Assembly: GCF_902498185.1 (NCBI RefSeq)
Contig: NZ_CABVIX010000001.1
Span: 62,001 to 126,000, forward strand
DNA from: Pseudomonas fluorescens
GTDB lineage: Bacteria; Pseudomonadota; Gammaproteobacteria; Pseudomonadales; Pseudomonadaceae
Direction of reading: 5' to 3'
DNA: 64,000 nt
Under the pieces are notes generated by a model that saw nothing but the letters and a program-made list of their open reading frames with translations, did no database searches and was not told where the DNA came from. Shown here piece by piece: positions 47,032 through 57,158 of the stretch (position 1 is the first letter of the stretch; each line of letters starts with the position of its first letter). The translations under genes and the position numbers were made by a program.

Positions 47032-47469
47032 ATGGGCTGGGACCTGGCAACGCCATTCATCATCGACCTTCGGGTCGGCGCCGACGACATCGACGGCCTC
47101 GGCCACGCCAATAACGCTGTCTACGTCACTTGGCTCGAGCGCTGCGCCTGGCGTCACTCCCAGCGCCTGGGTCTGGATCTGGCCGAATACCGCCGCCTCG
47201 ACCGCGCCATGGCCGTCGTGCGCCACGAGATCGACTATCTCGCCGCCGGTTATGAGGACGATGAACTGCAGCTCGCCACCTGGATCGTCGATTGGGACCA
47301 GCGCCTGCGCATGACCCGCCGCTTCCAGCTCAAGCGCCCCAGCGACGGCGTGACCCTGCTGCGTGCGCAGACCACCTTTGTGTGCATCGAGCTCTCCACC
47401 GGCAAGCCCAAGCGGATGCCGGCGGAGTTTGTCGAAGGGTATGGCCAGGCGTTGTTGCAGGCGGTTTGA
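47032..47469 (+). CDS. acyl-CoA thioesterase (4HBT/YbgC-like hotdog fold)
   Basis: A 145-aa hotdog-fold protein. The active-site loop is DIDGLGHANNAVYVTWLERC, where D-x-x-x-x-x-H-x-N matches the 4-hydroxybenzoyl-CoA thioesterase class. Later strands end TTFVCIELSTGKPKRMP. AGGGAGCGGGC precedes the ATG. Likely a general acyl-CoA thioesterase; the substrate cannot be inferred. Confidence 0.88.
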   Translation: MGWDLATPFIIDLRVGADDIDGLGHANNAVYVTWLERCAWRHSQRLGLDLAEYRRLDRAMAVVRHEIDYLAAGYEDDELQLATWIVDWDQRLRMTRRFQLKRPSDGVTLLRAQTTFVCIELSTGKPKRMPAEFVEGYGQALLQAV

Positions 47470-47576
47470 GTCCGGCGGGTTGGTTTGCCGGGCATTTCGC
47501 TTTCCATCTGAATGCTTGGCCCGCCTTTGCGTGCTTCTGGTAGCATTCGCCTCTTTTTTCAAGCGGTTCTCCTGCC

Positions 47577-48557
47577 ATGCAAATTGCCCTGGCCCCCATG
47601 GAGGGGCTGGTCGACAACATCCTGCGCGACGTGCTGACCCGGGTGGGCGGTATCGACTGGTGCGTTACCGAATTCATCCGGGTCTGTGACCGCCTGTTGC
47701 CCGAGTCGCAGTTCGACAAGCTGGCGCCCGAACTGCGCGACGGCGCGCGGACTGCTGCCGGGGTGCCGATGCGGGTGCAGCTGCTGGGCTCGGATCCGGC
47801 CTGCCTGGCGGACAACGCGGTGCTGGCGTGCCAGCTCGGCGCACCGGTGATCGACCTGAACTTCGGCTGCCCGGCCAAGACGGTGAACAAGTCACGGGGC
47901 GGGGCGGTGTTGCTCAAGGAACCCGAGCTGCTGCACACGATCGTGCGCGAGGTGCGCCGCGCCGTGCCGGCGCATATCCCGGTAACTGCCAAGATGCGCC
48001 TGGGCTTCGACAGCCCGGATGGCGCGCTGGAGTGCGCCACGGCGCTGGCCGAGGGTGGGGCGGATCATCTGGTGGTACACGCGCGGACCAAAGTCGACGG
48101 CTACAAACCGCCCGCGCACTGGGAATGGGTGGCGCGGGTACAGGACGTGGTCAAGGTGCCGGTCTTCGCCAATGGCGAGATCTGGACCGTTGACGATTGG
48201 CAGCGTTGCCGGTCAGTGAGCGGCGCCGAGCACATCATGCTGGGTCGCGGGCTGGTGTCGCGGCCTGACCTGGCCCTGCAGATCGCGGCGGCCCGTGAAG
48301 GGCGTGATTATCACCCGCTGGAGTGGGCCGCCTTGCTGCCGCTGCTGCAGGAATTCTGGCGTCAGGCACTGGCCAAGCTGTCGCCGCGCTATGCACCGGG
48401 CCGGATGAAGCAGTGGCTGGGCATGCTCACCCGCGGTTATCCCGAGGCGGTGGCGCTGTTCGCCGAGGTGCGGCGCGAAAGCGACTGCGCGCGGATCAGC
48501 GGGTTGTTGGGGATGGCGCATGCAGCGGCAGAAAAAAATTTTTGCAGCCCCGCTTGA
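47577..48557 (+). CDS. dusC: tRNA-dihydrouridine(16) synthase DusC
   Basis: A 326-aa FMN/NADPH enzyme. It begins [20 protein letters not shown], has the catalytic Cys in [20 protein letters not shown], the phosphate-binding KMRLGF and HARTK, and [11 protein letters not shown]. The [13 protein letters not shown] segment and WVTEFIRV-like start favour DusC over DusA/B. It reduces U16 in the D-loop of tRNAs. Its last bases overlap the predicted ibpA promoter. Confidence 0.93.
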   Translation: MQIALAPMEGLVDNILRDVLTRVGGIDWCVTEFIRVCDRLLPESQFDKLAPELRDGARTAAGVPMRVQLLGSDPACLADNAVLACQLGAPVIDLNFGCPAKTVNKSRGGAVLLKEPELLHTIVREVRRAVPAHIPVTAKMRLGFDSPDGALECATALAEGGADHLVVHARTKVDGYKPPAHWEWVARVQDVVKVPVFANGEIWTVDDWQRCRSVSGAEHIMLGRGLVSRPDLALQIAAAREGRDYHPLEWAALLPLLQEFWRQALAKLSPRYAPGRMKQWLGMLTRGYPEAVALFAEVRRESDCARISGLLGMAHAAAEKNFCSPA

Positions 48558-48578
48558 AAACCGGTTGATGGGACATAT
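48553..48578 (+). promoter_or_regulatory. sigma-32 (heat-shock) promoter candidate of ibpA
   Basis: CTTGAAA (48553-48559) matches the sigma-32 -35 fully. GGACATAT (48571-48578), 11 bp later, matches the conserved CATNT part of the -10 CCCCATNT. The -35 overlaps the dusC stop codon. Confidence 0.55.
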
Positions 48579-48583
48579 CTGTT

Positions 48584-48646
48584 GAGTACGCGATGCCGAA
48601 TTCGGGTCGCGGAATCAACCACTCGCTGAATCTCAGGAGATGTACC
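48584..48646 (+). promoter_or_regulatory. ROSE-like RNA thermometer in the ibpA leader
   Basis: The predicted leader of about 63 nt can form a first hairpin (GCGATGCCGAATTCGGGTCGC) and a second in which TCGCT (48623-48627) pairs with the AGGAG ribosome site (48635-48639). The U(U/C)GCU-AGGA pairing is the ROSE hallmark, and short ROSE-like elements are described for Pseudomonas ibpA. Heat would melt it and permit translation. Confidence 0.6.
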
Positions 48647-49090
48647 ATGACTACCGCTTTTTCCCTCGCTCCCCTGTTCCGTCACTCCGTTGGCTTCGAC
48701 CGCTTCAATGATCTGTTCGAGTCCGCGGCGCGCAACGAGGCGGGTAGCAGCTACCCACCCTACAACGTCGAAAAGCATGGCGATGATCATTATCGGATCG
48801 TCGTTGCGGCGGCCGGCTTCCAGGAACAGGACCTGGACCTGCAAGTCGAGAAGGGCGTCCTGACCGTCACCGGCGGCAAGCGCGATGCCAGCGCCGAGAG
48901 CGTCACCTATCTGCACCAGGGCATTGCCCAGCGGGCATTCAAGCTCTCGTTCCGCCTGGCCGACCATATCGAGGTCAAGGCCGCGGGCCTGTCCAACGGC
49001 CTGCTCAGCATCGACCTGCTGCGCATCGTGCCGGAAGAGGCCAAGGCCAAGCGCATTCCGATCGCTTCGGACAAGCCAGCGCTGAGCTGA
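48647..49090 (+). CDS. ibpA: Hsp20-family small heat shock protein IbpA
   Basis: A 147-aa chaperone that binds unfolding proteins. It begins MTTAFSLAPLFRHSVGFDRF, has an alpha-crystallin domain (YPPYNVEKHGDDHYRIVVAAAGF to ADHIEVKAAGLSNGLLSIDL region) and the C-terminal IP motif KRIPI. The ATG at 48647 follows AGGAG and sits in the predicted thermometer leader; the longer frame upstream is not the gene. Confidence 0.95.
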   Translation: MTTAFSLAPLFRHSVGFDRFNDLFESAARNEAGSSYPPYNVEKHGDDHYRIVVAAAGFQEQDLDLQVEKGVLTVTGGKRDASAESVTYLHQGIAQRAFKLSFRLADHIEVKAAGLSNGLLSIDLLRIVPEEAKAKRIPIASDKPALS

Positions 49091-49103
49091 GACGGGTTGT
49101 AGA

Positions 49104-49131
49104 AAAAAGGGCGCCTCAGGGCGCCCTTTTT
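49104..49131. terminator. bidirectional terminator after ibpA
   Basis: A GC stem GGGCGCC / GGCGCCC with a 4-nt loop is flanked by A-run and T-run. It serves ibpA rightward and the GGDEF-EAL gene leftward. Confidence 0.9.
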
Positions 49132-49140
49132 CGTGGGCGG

Positions 49141-52086
49141 CTAATGATCCGCCGGCGCCTCGAGCAGCATTTGCCGGAACTCCTTGAGCGGCAGGGGCCT
49201 GCTGTGCAGATACCCCTGGTACAGGTAGCATCCCTGACGCTCCAGAAATTCCAGCTGCTCGGTCAATTCCACGCCTTCGGCAATGACCGTCAGGTCCAGG
49301 CTGCGCGCCATGGCGACAATGGCGCGGACGATCTCGGCATCGTTAGGGTCCACGGGTGCGTCGCGAACGAACGACTGGTCGATCTTCAGCGCATCCACCG
49401 GCAGACGCTTGAGGTAGGTCAGCGATGAATACCCCGTACCGAAGTCATCCATGGCAAAACTCACGCCGTAGCGCTTGAGTTCGCGCATCTTGCTGATGGT
49501 GTCCTCCAGGTTCTGGATGACAATGCCTTCGGTGATCTCCAGCTTGAGCATGTGGCGGGGCAGGCGGAAGTCGTCGAGGCTGCGCAGCACCCGTTCGACA
49601 AAGTCGTTCTGGCGAAACTGGCGCGGGCTGATGTTCACGCACAGGCTGAATTCCTCAGCGTTGATAAGACCATCCTGGAGCATGCCTGCGCAGGCATCGC
49701 AGGCCTCGTCAAGAATCCAGCTGCCTACTTCCAGGATCACGCCGCTTTCTTCCAGTACCTGAATGAACTGCGCGGGTGGCTGTTGCCCCAGTTGAGGATG
49801 GTGCCAGCGCAACAGCACCTCGGCGCCGATGATGCGATTGTCACGGGAATCGACCTGGGGCTGGAAATGCAAGGCCAGTTCGCCGCGGGCAAGTGCAAGG
49901 CGCAGATCGTTTTCCATGCGCAGGCGCTCGCTGGCGGCCTTTTGCATGCTGGTGTGAAAAAGTTGCGTGGTGTTGCGCCCCGAGTCCTTGGCCCGGTACA
50001 GGGCAATGTCGGCGCGCTTGAGGAGGTCGGCCGGGGTCGAGCCGTGATCGGGGATCAGCGCCACGCCAATGCTGGGCGTTACCTGCAGTCGCTGGCCATC
50101 CAGCGACATGGGCTCGGCCAGCAGTTGGCGCAGCGTGTCGGCCAGCTCGCGAACCTGGGTTTCGACGGCCTCGCGGCTGCCCTCGAGGCCCCCGAGCAAC
50201 ACCACGAATTCATCACCGCCCAGGCGAGCCACCGTGTCCTCCAGGCGGACGCTGGCTTCCAGGCGCGCCGTGATGATCTTCAATACGGTGTCGCCGACCG
50301 GATGCCCGAGCGAATCATTGATGTGCTTGAAGTGATCAAGGTCCAGAAAGAGCAAGGCGCCGCGCATGTTATGGCGCTTGAGCAGGGCGATCTGCTGGCT
50401 CAGGCGGTCCATCAGCAGGGCGCGGTTGGGCAGGTTGGTCAGCGGGTCGTGGTAGGCCAGGTGGCGGATTTGCGCCTGGGCGTTCTTCAATTGGCTGACA
50501 TCACGGGCGGTCAGCAGCAGGCAGTCGATCTCATTCAGGCAAATCGGCTCGACCGAGACCTCGACAGTCAGGATATCGCCGCGCTTGTTGCGCCCGAGCA
50601 TCTCCCGGTGATGCACGCGGCCGCGGTCGAGCAGTTCATTGAGCAGGGCGGCGCGCTGTTTTTCATCGGCCCAGATGCCCAGTTCGTGCACCGTGCGGCC
50701 TACCACTTCGCCAGCGCTGTAGCCGGTCAGCCGGCAGAAACCGTCATTGACCTCAAGGTACCGCCCACTCTGGCGCTCGGTGATGGTGATGGCGTCGGGG
50801 CTGGAGTGAAACGCCTTGGCGAACTTCTCCTCACTGGCCTTGAGCGCGGCCTCCGCCCGTTGCTGCTGGGTGATGTCGCGCAGGGTGGTCACGCTGCAGG
50901 GTTGACTGTCGACGCTGATCAGGCGGCTGGAGATCACGCAGGTCAAGGGCGTGCCATTGCTGTGATTGACCACCACCGCGACATTGCTCAATGCCTGGTC
51001 GCGAATGACCTGCTCGATACGCTGGGCACGCTCTGCCGACTCGGCCCACAGGCCGATTTCCTCGGCGGTGCGGCCGATCACATGAAGGACGCTCCAGCCA
51101 AAGGTCTGGGTAAAGGCCGGATTGACTTCGATGAACTGGCCCGTGTCCTGGCGCGTCACGCAGATCGGGTCGGGGCTGGCCTGGAACAGGCTGGCGAATT
51201 TTTCTTCCGAAGCGCTCAGGCGCTGTTCGCGCTCCACCTGGTCGGTGATGTCCAGCAGGGTGCCGGCCATGCGCAGCGGGTTGCCCGCGTCGTCGCGGTA
51301 CAACCGCGCGCGGCTTTCGATGTAGCGGGACGTGCCGCCTTCGAGCTGAATGCGGTAGGTGATCTGGTAATTGCCTGCTGGCCCCTCGCGCAGGCTGCGG
51401 TAGGTCTGGCGCATGCTCTCGCGCTCTTGCTCCGGCACACCTTCGAAAAAGGCTTCGAACGAATCGTGGAAGGGCACCGGCTGCAGGCCGTGCAATTGAG
51501 CGGCGCGGGCCGAACCGTAGAGCATGCCGCTGGGAATGTGCCAGTCCCAGGTGCCCATCTGCGCCGAGTCCAAGGCCAGGTCGAGCCGCTCCTGGCTCTC
51601 CTTGAGGGCCTTTTCGGAGTTGATCAGCGCGGCTTCCCGCTCGCGCTGGCGGGTGATCTCGCGGATGACCCCGATCATCATCTGCGGCCGTCCGAGGCTG
51701 TCGCGGGTGAGGCTGCCGTTTATCTCGAGCCAGTGCAGGCTGCCATCGGGCCAGCGGATCCGGTGGCGCATGGCGCGCTCCATGGGTTCGCCATTGATCA
51801 CCGCATCGAAGGCCAGGCGGGTGCGTGCCCGGTCTTGCTCGGGCAGCAGGTCGAGGTAGTCGATATCCTCGGCCAGGGGCTGGTTCGGGTCCAGGCCAAA
51901 CAGCGCCTGGGTACCTCGCGACCAGCTGATTCGTCCGCTTTCGATATCCCACAGCCAGGCCCCCAGCCGCGCGCCGTTGAGCGCGACCAGCAGCTGTGGT
52001 GCGTTTTGCCAGGTCTGCTCCGATTCCTGGGGATCGGCGGCGTGGATGCGCGGCAGTCGCGGAAAACGATGTGCTGAGTTGGACAT
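49141..52086 (-). CDS. PAS-GGDEF-EAL domain protein (cyclic-di-GMP signalling)
   Basis: A 981-aa cytoplasmic protein without membrane segments. It has four PAS domains (about 35-150, 165-290, 300-420, 425-545), then GGDEF (about 550-720, intact RLGGDEFVVLL) and EAL (about 725-975). The EAL signature reads EVLLRW (EVL, Glu kept). NISPRQF, KLEITEGIV, MDDFGTGYSSL, KIDQSFV and EGVE are all present, so phosphodiesterase activity is likely. It makes and/or breaks c-di-GMP in response to PAS signals. The ATG at 52086 directly follows a TTG that could also serve. Confidence 0.93.
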   Translation of the reverse strand: MSNSAHRFPRLPRIHAADPQESEQTWQNAPQLLVALNGARLGAWLWDIESGRISWSRGTQALFGLDPNQPLAEDIDYLDLLPEQDRARTRLAFDAVINGEPMERAMRHRIRWPDGSLHWLEINGSLTRDSLGRPQMMIGVIREITRQREREAALINSEKALKESQERLDLALDSAQMGTWDWHIPSGMLYGSARAAQLHGLQPVPFHDSFEAFFEGVPEQERESMRQTYRSLREGPAGNYQITYRIQLEGGTSRYIESRARLYRDDAGNPLRMAGTLLDITDQVEREQRLSASEEKFASLFQASPDPICVTRQDTGQFIEVNPAFTQTFGWSVLHVIGRTAEEIGLWAESAERAQRIEQVIRDQALSNVAVVVNHSNGTPLTCVISSRLISVDSQPCSVTTLRDITQQQRAEAALKASEEKFAKAFHSSPDAITITERQSGRYLEVNDGFCRLTGYSAGEVVGRTVHELGIWADEKQRAALLNELLDRGRVHHREMLGRNKRGDILTVEVSVEPICLNEIDCLLLTARDVSQLKNAQAQIRHLAYHDPLTNLPNRALLMDRLSQQIALLKRHNMRGALLFLDLDHFKHINDSLGHPVGDTVLKIITARLEASVRLEDTVARLGGDEFVVLLGGLEGSREAVETQVRELADTLRQLLAEPMSLDGQRLQVTPSIGVALIPDHGSTPADLLKRADIALYRAKDSGRNTTQLFHTSMQKAASERLRMENDLRLALARGELALHFQPQVDSRDNRIIGAEVLLRWHHPQLGQQPPAQFIQVLEESGVILEVGSWILDEACDACAGMLQDGLINAEEFSLCVNISPRQFRQNDFVERVLRSLDDFRLPRHMLKLEITEGIVIQNLEDTISKMRELKRYGVSFAMDDFGTGYSSLTYLKRLPVDALKIDQSFVRDAPVDPNDAEIVRAIVAMARSLDLTVIAEGVELTEQLEFLERQGCYLYQGYLHSRPLPLKEFRQMLLEAPADH

Positions 52087-52146
52087 CAATACCAGACCTT
52101 TGGCGGATGACGCTTCCTTGCGCGTGATGCCGGAGCCGCCGGCTTG

Positions 52147-53025
52147 TCAGGCAGGCCTGACATGACTGTCGAGCAGGGCCATGAAGGCTTTGGCGGCGTT
52201 CGATAGCGTTCGTTCCGTGTGCAGAATGTAGCCTAGCTGGCGCGACAGTTGTATGCCGGGCAAAGCGATGGATGCGACCTGCTCATCGAGCATGGTCCGG
52301 GGGAGCACGCTCCAGGCAAGGCCGATGGACACCATCATCTTGATCGTCTCCAGGTAATTGGTGCTCATGGCGATGTTCGGCGTCAGGCCCTGGCTTTCGA
52401 ACAGGCGCTGGACAATGTGGTGGGTAAAAGTGTTTCCACCCGGAAACACGGCGGGGTGATGGGCCACGTCGGCCAGGCTGACCGCGTTGTTGTTGGCCAG
52501 CGGATGCTCGGGCGCCGCGACGAAATCGAGGGCGTCCTCCCACACCGGGACCGCGCGCACCAGGTGATGGGGCTCGGGGGCCAGGGTGATGACGGCGATC
52601 TCCGCGCGCCCATGGAGGATCTCGTCGTAGGCCGCTTCCGAATCCATGAACTGGATATCCAGCGCCACCTCCGGGTACTGCCGGGTGAAGACCCTCAGCA
52701 GGGGAGGGAGCCGGTGCAGACCGAGATGATGGCTGGTGGCCAGGGTCAGCCGACCCGTCACTTTGCCGGTCAGATTGGTCAGGGCACGGCGGGTATCATC
52801 GAGTACATTGAGAATCTGATAGGCACGGGGCAACAGTGCCCGCCCGGCCTCGGTCAGCGTGACTTCACGGCCCAGGCGGTCGAACAGGCGTACATCAAGC
52901 TGCTGTTCAAGGCCGGCAATGCGTTTGCTGATCGCGGGTTGCGTGAGGTGCAGGCGCTCGCCGGCCCCCGAGAAGCTGCCTACTTCGGCGATGGCAATAA
53001 AGGCACTGAGATTCGCCAGATCCAC
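52147..53025 (-). CDS. LysR family transcriptional regulator
   Basis: A 292-aa LTTR starting with GTG. The N-terminal winged HTH is MDLANLSAFIAIAEVGSFSG with LHLTQPAISKRIAGLEQQL. The C-terminal substrate-binding domain includes HHLGLHRLPPLLRVF and MSTNYLETIKMMVSIGLAWS. It is divergent from leuC and lies in the same place as PA3122. It probably controls leuCD and/or itself in response to a leucine-pathway metabolite (inference from position). Confidence 0.92.
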   Translation of the reverse strand: MDLANLSAFIAIAEVGSFSGAGERLHLTQPAISKRIAGLEQQLDVRLFDRLGREVTLTEAGRALLPRAYQILNVLDDTRRALTNLTGKVTGRLTLATSHHLGLHRLPPLLRVFTRQYPEVALDIQFMDSEAAYDEILHGRAEIAVITLAPEPHHLVRAVPVWEDALDFVAAPEHPLANNNAVSLADVAHHPAVFPGGNTFTHHIVQRLFESQGLTPNIAMSTNYLETIKMMVSIGLAWSVLPRTMLDEQVASIALPGIQLSRQLGYILHTERTLSNAAKAFMALLDSHVRPA

Positions 53026-53064
53026 TACTCGAATTCCTTTTGGTTATCTAAAGCATAAAAAATA

Positions 53065-53098
53065 TGAATTTGAGTTATTCAATCTAACCCCATAGCAT
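53065..53098 (+). promoter_or_regulatory. LTTR box and leuC promoter
   Basis: TGAAT-N7-ATTCA (53065-53081) is a T-N11-A type LysR box in the LysR-leuC divergent region. It overlaps TTGAGT (53070-53075), which lies 17 bp before TAGCAT (53093-53098), a plausible leuC promoter. Binding over the -35 would fit repression or an activation-binding site. Confidence 0.5.
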
Positions 53099-53152
53099 CG
53101 TCCGTACAAGCCAAGGGGTTAATTGGCGCAGAAACTGATGAGGAACCGTCTG

Positions 53153-54586
53153 ATGGCCGGCAGAACGCTGTACGACAAACTCTGGGATTCGCATGTGGTC
53201 AAGCAGCGCGACGATGGTTCGTCGCTGATCTACATCGATCGCCACATCATCCACGAAGTCACTTCGCCACAGGCGTTCGAGGGCCTGCGCCTGGCTGCCC
53301 GCAAGCCATGGCGCATCGACGCCAACATCGCCACCCCCGACCACAACGTGCCGACCACCCCGGAACGCAAGGGCGGCATCGAGGCCATCGCGGACCAGGT
53401 TTCGCGCCTTCAGGTGCAGACCCTCGATGAGAACTGTGACGAATACGGCATCAACGAATTCAAGATGAATGATGTGCGCCAGGGCATCGTTCATGTCATC
53501 AGCCCGGAGCAGGGTGCTACCTTGCCGGGCATGACGGTGGTCTGCGGCGACTCGCACACCTCCACCCACGGCGCCTTTGGTGCGCTGGCCCATGGCATCG
53601 GCACCTCCGAGGTCGAGCATGTGCTCGCCACCCAGTGCCTGGTCGCCAAGAAGATGAAGAACATGCTGGTGCGGGTCGAAGGCGAGTTGCCGTTCGGCGT
53701 GACTGCCAAGGACATCGTCCTTGCGATCATCGGCAAGATCGGTACCGCGGGCGGCAACGGCCATGCCATGGAATTCGCCGGCAGCGCGATTCGCGAGCTG
53801 TCGATGGAAGGCCGCATGACCATCTGCAACATGTCGATCGAGGCCGGTGCCCGCGTCGGCCTGGTTGCCACCGACGCCACCACGATCGCCTACGTCAAGG
53901 GCCGTCCTTACGCGCCGACCGACGCGCAGTGGGACGCCGCGGTCGCGGCCTGGGAAGAGCTGGCATCCGACCAGGATGCCGTGTTCGACACCGTGATCGA
54001 AGTGGACGCCACGCAGATCAAGCCGCAAGTCAGCTGGGGCACTTCCCCTGAGATGGTCCTGGCTGTCGACCAGCGCGTGCCGGATCCTGCCGCCGAGCCC
54101 GACCTGGTCAAGCGCGGCTCCATCGAGCGTGCCTTGAAGTACATGGGCCTGAACGCCAACCAGGCGATCACCGATATCCGCCTGGACCGTGTGTTCATCG
54201 GCTCGTGCACCAACTCGCGTATCGAAGACCTGCGCGCTGCCGCCGAGATCGCCAAGGGCCGCAAGGTTGCCTCCACCGTCAAGCAGGCCATCGTGGTGCC
54301 GGGCTCGGGCCTGGTCAAGGCGCAAGCCGAGCGCGAGGGGTTGGACAAGGTGTTCATCGAGGCCGGCTTCGAATGGCGTGAACCCGGTTGCTCCATGTGC
54401 CTGGCCATGAACCCCGACCGGCTTGAAAGCGGCGAGCACTGCGCCTCGACTTCGAACCGCAACTTCGAAGGCCGCCAGGGCGCTGGCGGCCGTACCCACC
54501 TGGTAAGCCCGGCGATGGCCGCGGCCGCCGCCGTGACTGGCCACTTCGTGGATGTCCGCGAGTTGATCCAAGGGAGCGCAGCATGA
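53153..54586 (+). CDS. leuC: 3-isopropylmalate dehydratase large subunit
   Basis: A 477-aa aconitase-family subunit of leucine synthesis, starting [16 protein letters not shown]. 4Fe-4S cysteines are visible in [14 protein letters not shown] and [26 protein letters not shown] is also canonical. The ATG at 53153 matches the usual family length and follows GAGGA. It overlaps leuD by 4 nt. Confidence 0.97.
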   Translation: MAGRTLYDKLWDSHVVKQRDDGSSLIYIDRHIIHEVTSPQAFEGLRLAARKPWRIDANIATPDHNVPTTPERKGGIEAIADQVSRLQVQTLDENCDEYGINEFKMNDVRQGIVHVISPEQGATLPGMTVVCGDSHTSTHGAFGALAHGIGTSEVEHVLATQCLVAKKMKNMLVRVEGELPFGVTAKDIVLAIIGKIGTAGGNGHAMEFAGSAIRELSMEGRMTICNMSIEAGARVGLVATDATTIAYVKGRPYAPTDAQWDAAVAAWEELASDQDAVFDTVIEVDATQIKPQVSWGTSPEMVLAVDQRVPDPAAEPDLVKRGSIERALKYMGLNANQAITDIRLDRVFIGSCTNSRIEDLRAAAEIAKGRKVASTVKQAIVVPGSGLVKAQAEREGLDKVFIEAGFEWREPGCSMCLAMNPDRLESGEHCASTSNRNFEGRQGAGGRTHLVSPAMAAAAAVTGHFVDVRELIQGSAA

Positions 54587-55227
54587 AAGCCTTTACCCAG
54601 CACACCGGCCTTGTCGCGCCATTGGACCGAGCCAACGTCGACACCGACCAGATCATCCCCAAGCAGTTCCTGAAATCGATCAAGCGCACCGGCTTCGGCC
54701 CGAACCTGTTCGACGAGTGGCGCTACCTGGATGTGGGCCAGCCTTATCAGGACAACAGCAAGCGGCCGCTGAACACCGAGTTCGTGCTCAACCACCCTCG
54801 TTACCAAGGCGCCAGCGTGCTGCTGGCGCGCGAGAACTTCGGCTGCGGCTCGAGCCGCGAGCATGCGCCGTGGGCCCTGGATGAATACGGCTTCCGCAGT
54901 GTCATTGCGCCGAGCTTCGCCGACATCTTCTTCAACAACAGCTTCAAGAATGGCCTGCTGCCGATCATCCTCAGCGATGAAGAGGTCGATGAGCTGTTCA
55001 AGCAGGTCGAGGCCCATCCAGGCTACCAGCTGACCGTCGACTTGCAGGCCCAGGCAGTGACCCGCCCGGACGGCAAGGTGCTGCACTTCGAGATCGATGC
55101 GTTCCGCAAGCACTGCCTGCTCAACGGCCTCGACGACATCGGCCTGACCCTGCAGGACGGCGACGCCATCAAGGCGTTCGAAGACAAGCACCGCACCAGC
55201 CAGCCATGGTTGTTCCGCGACGCGTGA
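54583..55227 (+). CDS. leuD: 3-isopropylmalate dehydratase small subunit
   Basis: A 214-aa swivelling-domain partner of LeuC. It shows [33 protein letters not shown] and the [13 protein letters not shown] motif. It starts in an ATGA overlap with leuC, giving coupled synthesis of the heterodimer. Confidence 0.97.
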   Translation: MKAFTQHTGLVAPLDRANVDTDQIIPKQFLKSIKRTGFGPNLFDEWRYLDVGQPYQDNSKRPLNTEFVLNHPRYQGASVLLARENFGCGSSREHAPWALDEYGFRSVIAPSFADIFFNNSFKNGLLPIILSDEEVDELFKQVEAHPGYQLTVDLQAQAVTRPDGKVLHFEIDAFRKHCLLNGLDDIGLTLQDGDAIKAFEDKHRTSQPWLFRDA

Positions 55228-55249
55228 AACACTGATCGAGGAAATCGTG

Positions 55250-56014
55250 ATGACCAGCACCACTCACAAGGATGTCGTACAGCGTCAGTTCGGCGAACAG
55301 GCCAGTGCCTACCTGAGCAGCACCGTGCATGCACAGGGCGCGGAATTCGCCCTGCTGCGGGCCGAGCTCGAAGGGAAGGGTGACGCGCGCCTGCTGGATC
55401 TGGGCTGTGGTGCTGGTCATGTCAGCTTCAACGTGGCACCGCTGGTGCGCGAAGTAGTGGCCTACGACCTCTCGCAGCAGATGCTCGATGTGGTGGCATC
55501 CGCCGCCGCCGAGCGTGGCATGGACAACATCCGCACCGAATGCGGCGCCGCTGAGCGGCTGCCGTTCGCCGATGCCTCGTTCGACTTCGTTTTCAGCCGC
55601 TACTCGGCGCACCATTGGAGCGACCTGGGCCTGGCCCTGCGCGAAGTGCGCCGGGTGCTCAAGCCGGGCGGCGTGGCGGCCTTCGTAGATGTGATGTCGC
55701 CGGGCAGCCCACTGCTCGACACGTACCTGCAAAGCGTGGAAGTGCTGCGCGATACCAGTCATGTACGCGATTATTCGGCCAGCGAGTGGTTGCAACAGAT
55801 CAGCGAGGCCGGCCTCTGTACGCGTAGCCACAGTCGCCAGCGCCTGCGCCTCGAGTACAGCTCGTGGGTCGAGCGCATGCGCACCCCGGGCGCCATGCGC
55901 GAGGCCATCTGCCAATTGCAGCAGGCGATGGGCGAAGAAGTGCGGCAGTATTACCAGATCGAAGCCGATGGCTCCTTCAGCACCGACGTGCTGGTGCTGT
56001 GGGCCGAACGCTAG
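55250..56014 (+). CDS. class I SAM-dependent methyltransferase
   Basis: A 254-aa methyltransferase of the UbiE/BioC-like group. It shows the SAM motif LLDLGCGAGHVSF, VVAYDLSQQMLD, the acidic loop ERLPFADASFDFVFSRY and a post-motif RRVLKPGGVAAFVDVMSPG. The ATG at 55250 fits GAGGA at 7 nt; the GTG before it is possible. It lies inside the leuCD-leuB cluster, as PA3119 does, but a role in leucine synthesis is not evident. Confidence 0.92.
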   Translation: MTSTTHKDVVQRQFGEQASAYLSSTVHAQGAEFALLRAELEGKGDARLLDLGCGAGHVSFNVAPLVREVVAYDLSQQMLDVVASAAAERGMDNIRTECGAAERLPFADASFDFVFSRYSAHHWSDLGLALREVRRVLKPGGVAAFVDVMSPGSPLLDTYLQSVEVLRDTSHVRDYSASEWLQQISEAGLCTRSHSRQRLRLEYSSWVERMRTPGAMREAICQLQQAMGEEVRQYYQIEADGSFSTDVLVLWAER

Positions 56015-56065
56015 TTTTTTCCGGCGCGCCTGCCAGGCTCGCCGCTTGAATGGATAGAGGAACGC

Positions 56066-57148
56066 ATGAGCAAGCAGATTCTGATTCTCCCAGGTGACGG
56101 CATTGGTCCGGAAATCATGGCCGAGGCGGTCAAGGTGCTGGAGCTGGCCAACGACAGGTTCGAGCTCGGCTTTGCCCTGGAACACGACGTCATCGGTGGC
56201 GCGGCCATCGACAAGCACGGCGTGCCGCTGGCCGACGAGACTCTGGAGCGTGCGCGCAAGGCCGATGCGGTGCTGCTCGGCGCGGTCGGCGGGCCGAAGT
56301 GGGACAAGATCGAGCGCGACGTGCGGCCAGAGCGCGGCCTGCTGAAGATCCGCTCGCAATTGGGCCTGTTCGCCAACCTGCGTCCCGCGATCCTCTACCC
56401 ACAGCTGGCCGATGCGTCCTCGCTCAAGCCCGAAATCGTTGCTGGCCTGGATATCCTTATCGTCCGTGAGCTGACCGGCGGCATCTACTTCGGCGCGCCG
56501 CGTGGTACCCGCGAGCTCGAAGGCGGCGAACGCCAGGCCTACGACACCCTGCCGTACAGCGAGAGCGAGATCCGCCGCATCGCCCGCGTCGGCTTCGACA
56601 TGGCCCGCGTGCGCGGCAAGAAACTGTGCTCGGTGGACAAGGCCAACGTCCTGGCCTCCAGCCAGCTGTGGCGCGAAGTGGTCGAAGAGGTCGCCAAGGA
56701 CTATCCGGACGTCGAGCTGAGCCACATGTACGTCGATAACGCCGCCATGCAGCTGGTGCGCGCGCCCAAGCAGTTCGACGTGGTGGTGACCGACAACCTG
56801 TTCGGTGACATTCTGTCGGATGAAGCTTCCATGCTGACCGGTTCCATCGGCATGCTGCCTTCTGCGTCTCTGGATGCCGACAACAAGGGCATGTACGAGC
56901 CCTGCCATGGCTCGGCCCCGGATATCGCCGGCCAAGGCATCGCCAACCCGCTGGCGACCATTCTTTCGGTCTCGATGATGCTGCGCTACAGCTTCAACCA
57001 GCACGCCGCCGCCAACGCCATCGAGAAGGCTGTCAGCCTGGTGCTCGACCAGGGTCTGCGCACCGGTGACATCCACTCGGCCGGTTGCATCAAGGTCGGT
57101 ACGCAGGAAATGGGCGATGCAGTAGTCGCAGCCCTGCGGAATCTGTAA
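56066..57148 (+). CDS. leuB: 3-isopropylmalate dehydrogenase
   Basis: A 360-aa NAD-dependent oxidative decarboxylase of leucine synthesis. It shows [12 protein letters not shown] at the N-terminus, the substrate region [21 protein letters not shown], and [15 protein letters not shown] with [14 protein letters not shown]. Preceded by AGAGGA. Terminated by a hairpin before asd. Confidence 0.97.
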   Translation: MSKQILILPGDGIGPEIMAEAVKVLELANDRFELGFALEHDVIGGAAIDKHGVPLADETLERARKADAVLLGAVGGPKWDKIERDVRPERGLLKIRSQLGLFANLRPAILYPQLADASSLKPEIVAGLDILIVRELTGGIYFGAPRGTRELEGGERQAYDTLPYSESEIRRIARVGFDMARVRGKKLCSVDKANVLASSQLWREVVEEVAKDYPDVELSHMYVDNAAMQLVRAPKQFDVVVTDNLFGDILSDEASMLTGSIGMLPSASLDADNKGMYEPCHGSAPDIAGQGIANPLATILSVSMMLRYSFNQHAAANAIEKAVSLVLDQGLRTGDIHSAGCIKVGTQEMGDAVVAALRNL

Positions 57149-57158
57149 TCTCTCTGGC

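Noticed and set aside
49552..52077. An 841-codon plus-strand frame opposite the GGDEF-EAL gene
   Set aside because: Antisense shadow; the minus-strand frame has complete PAS, GGDEF and EAL motifs.
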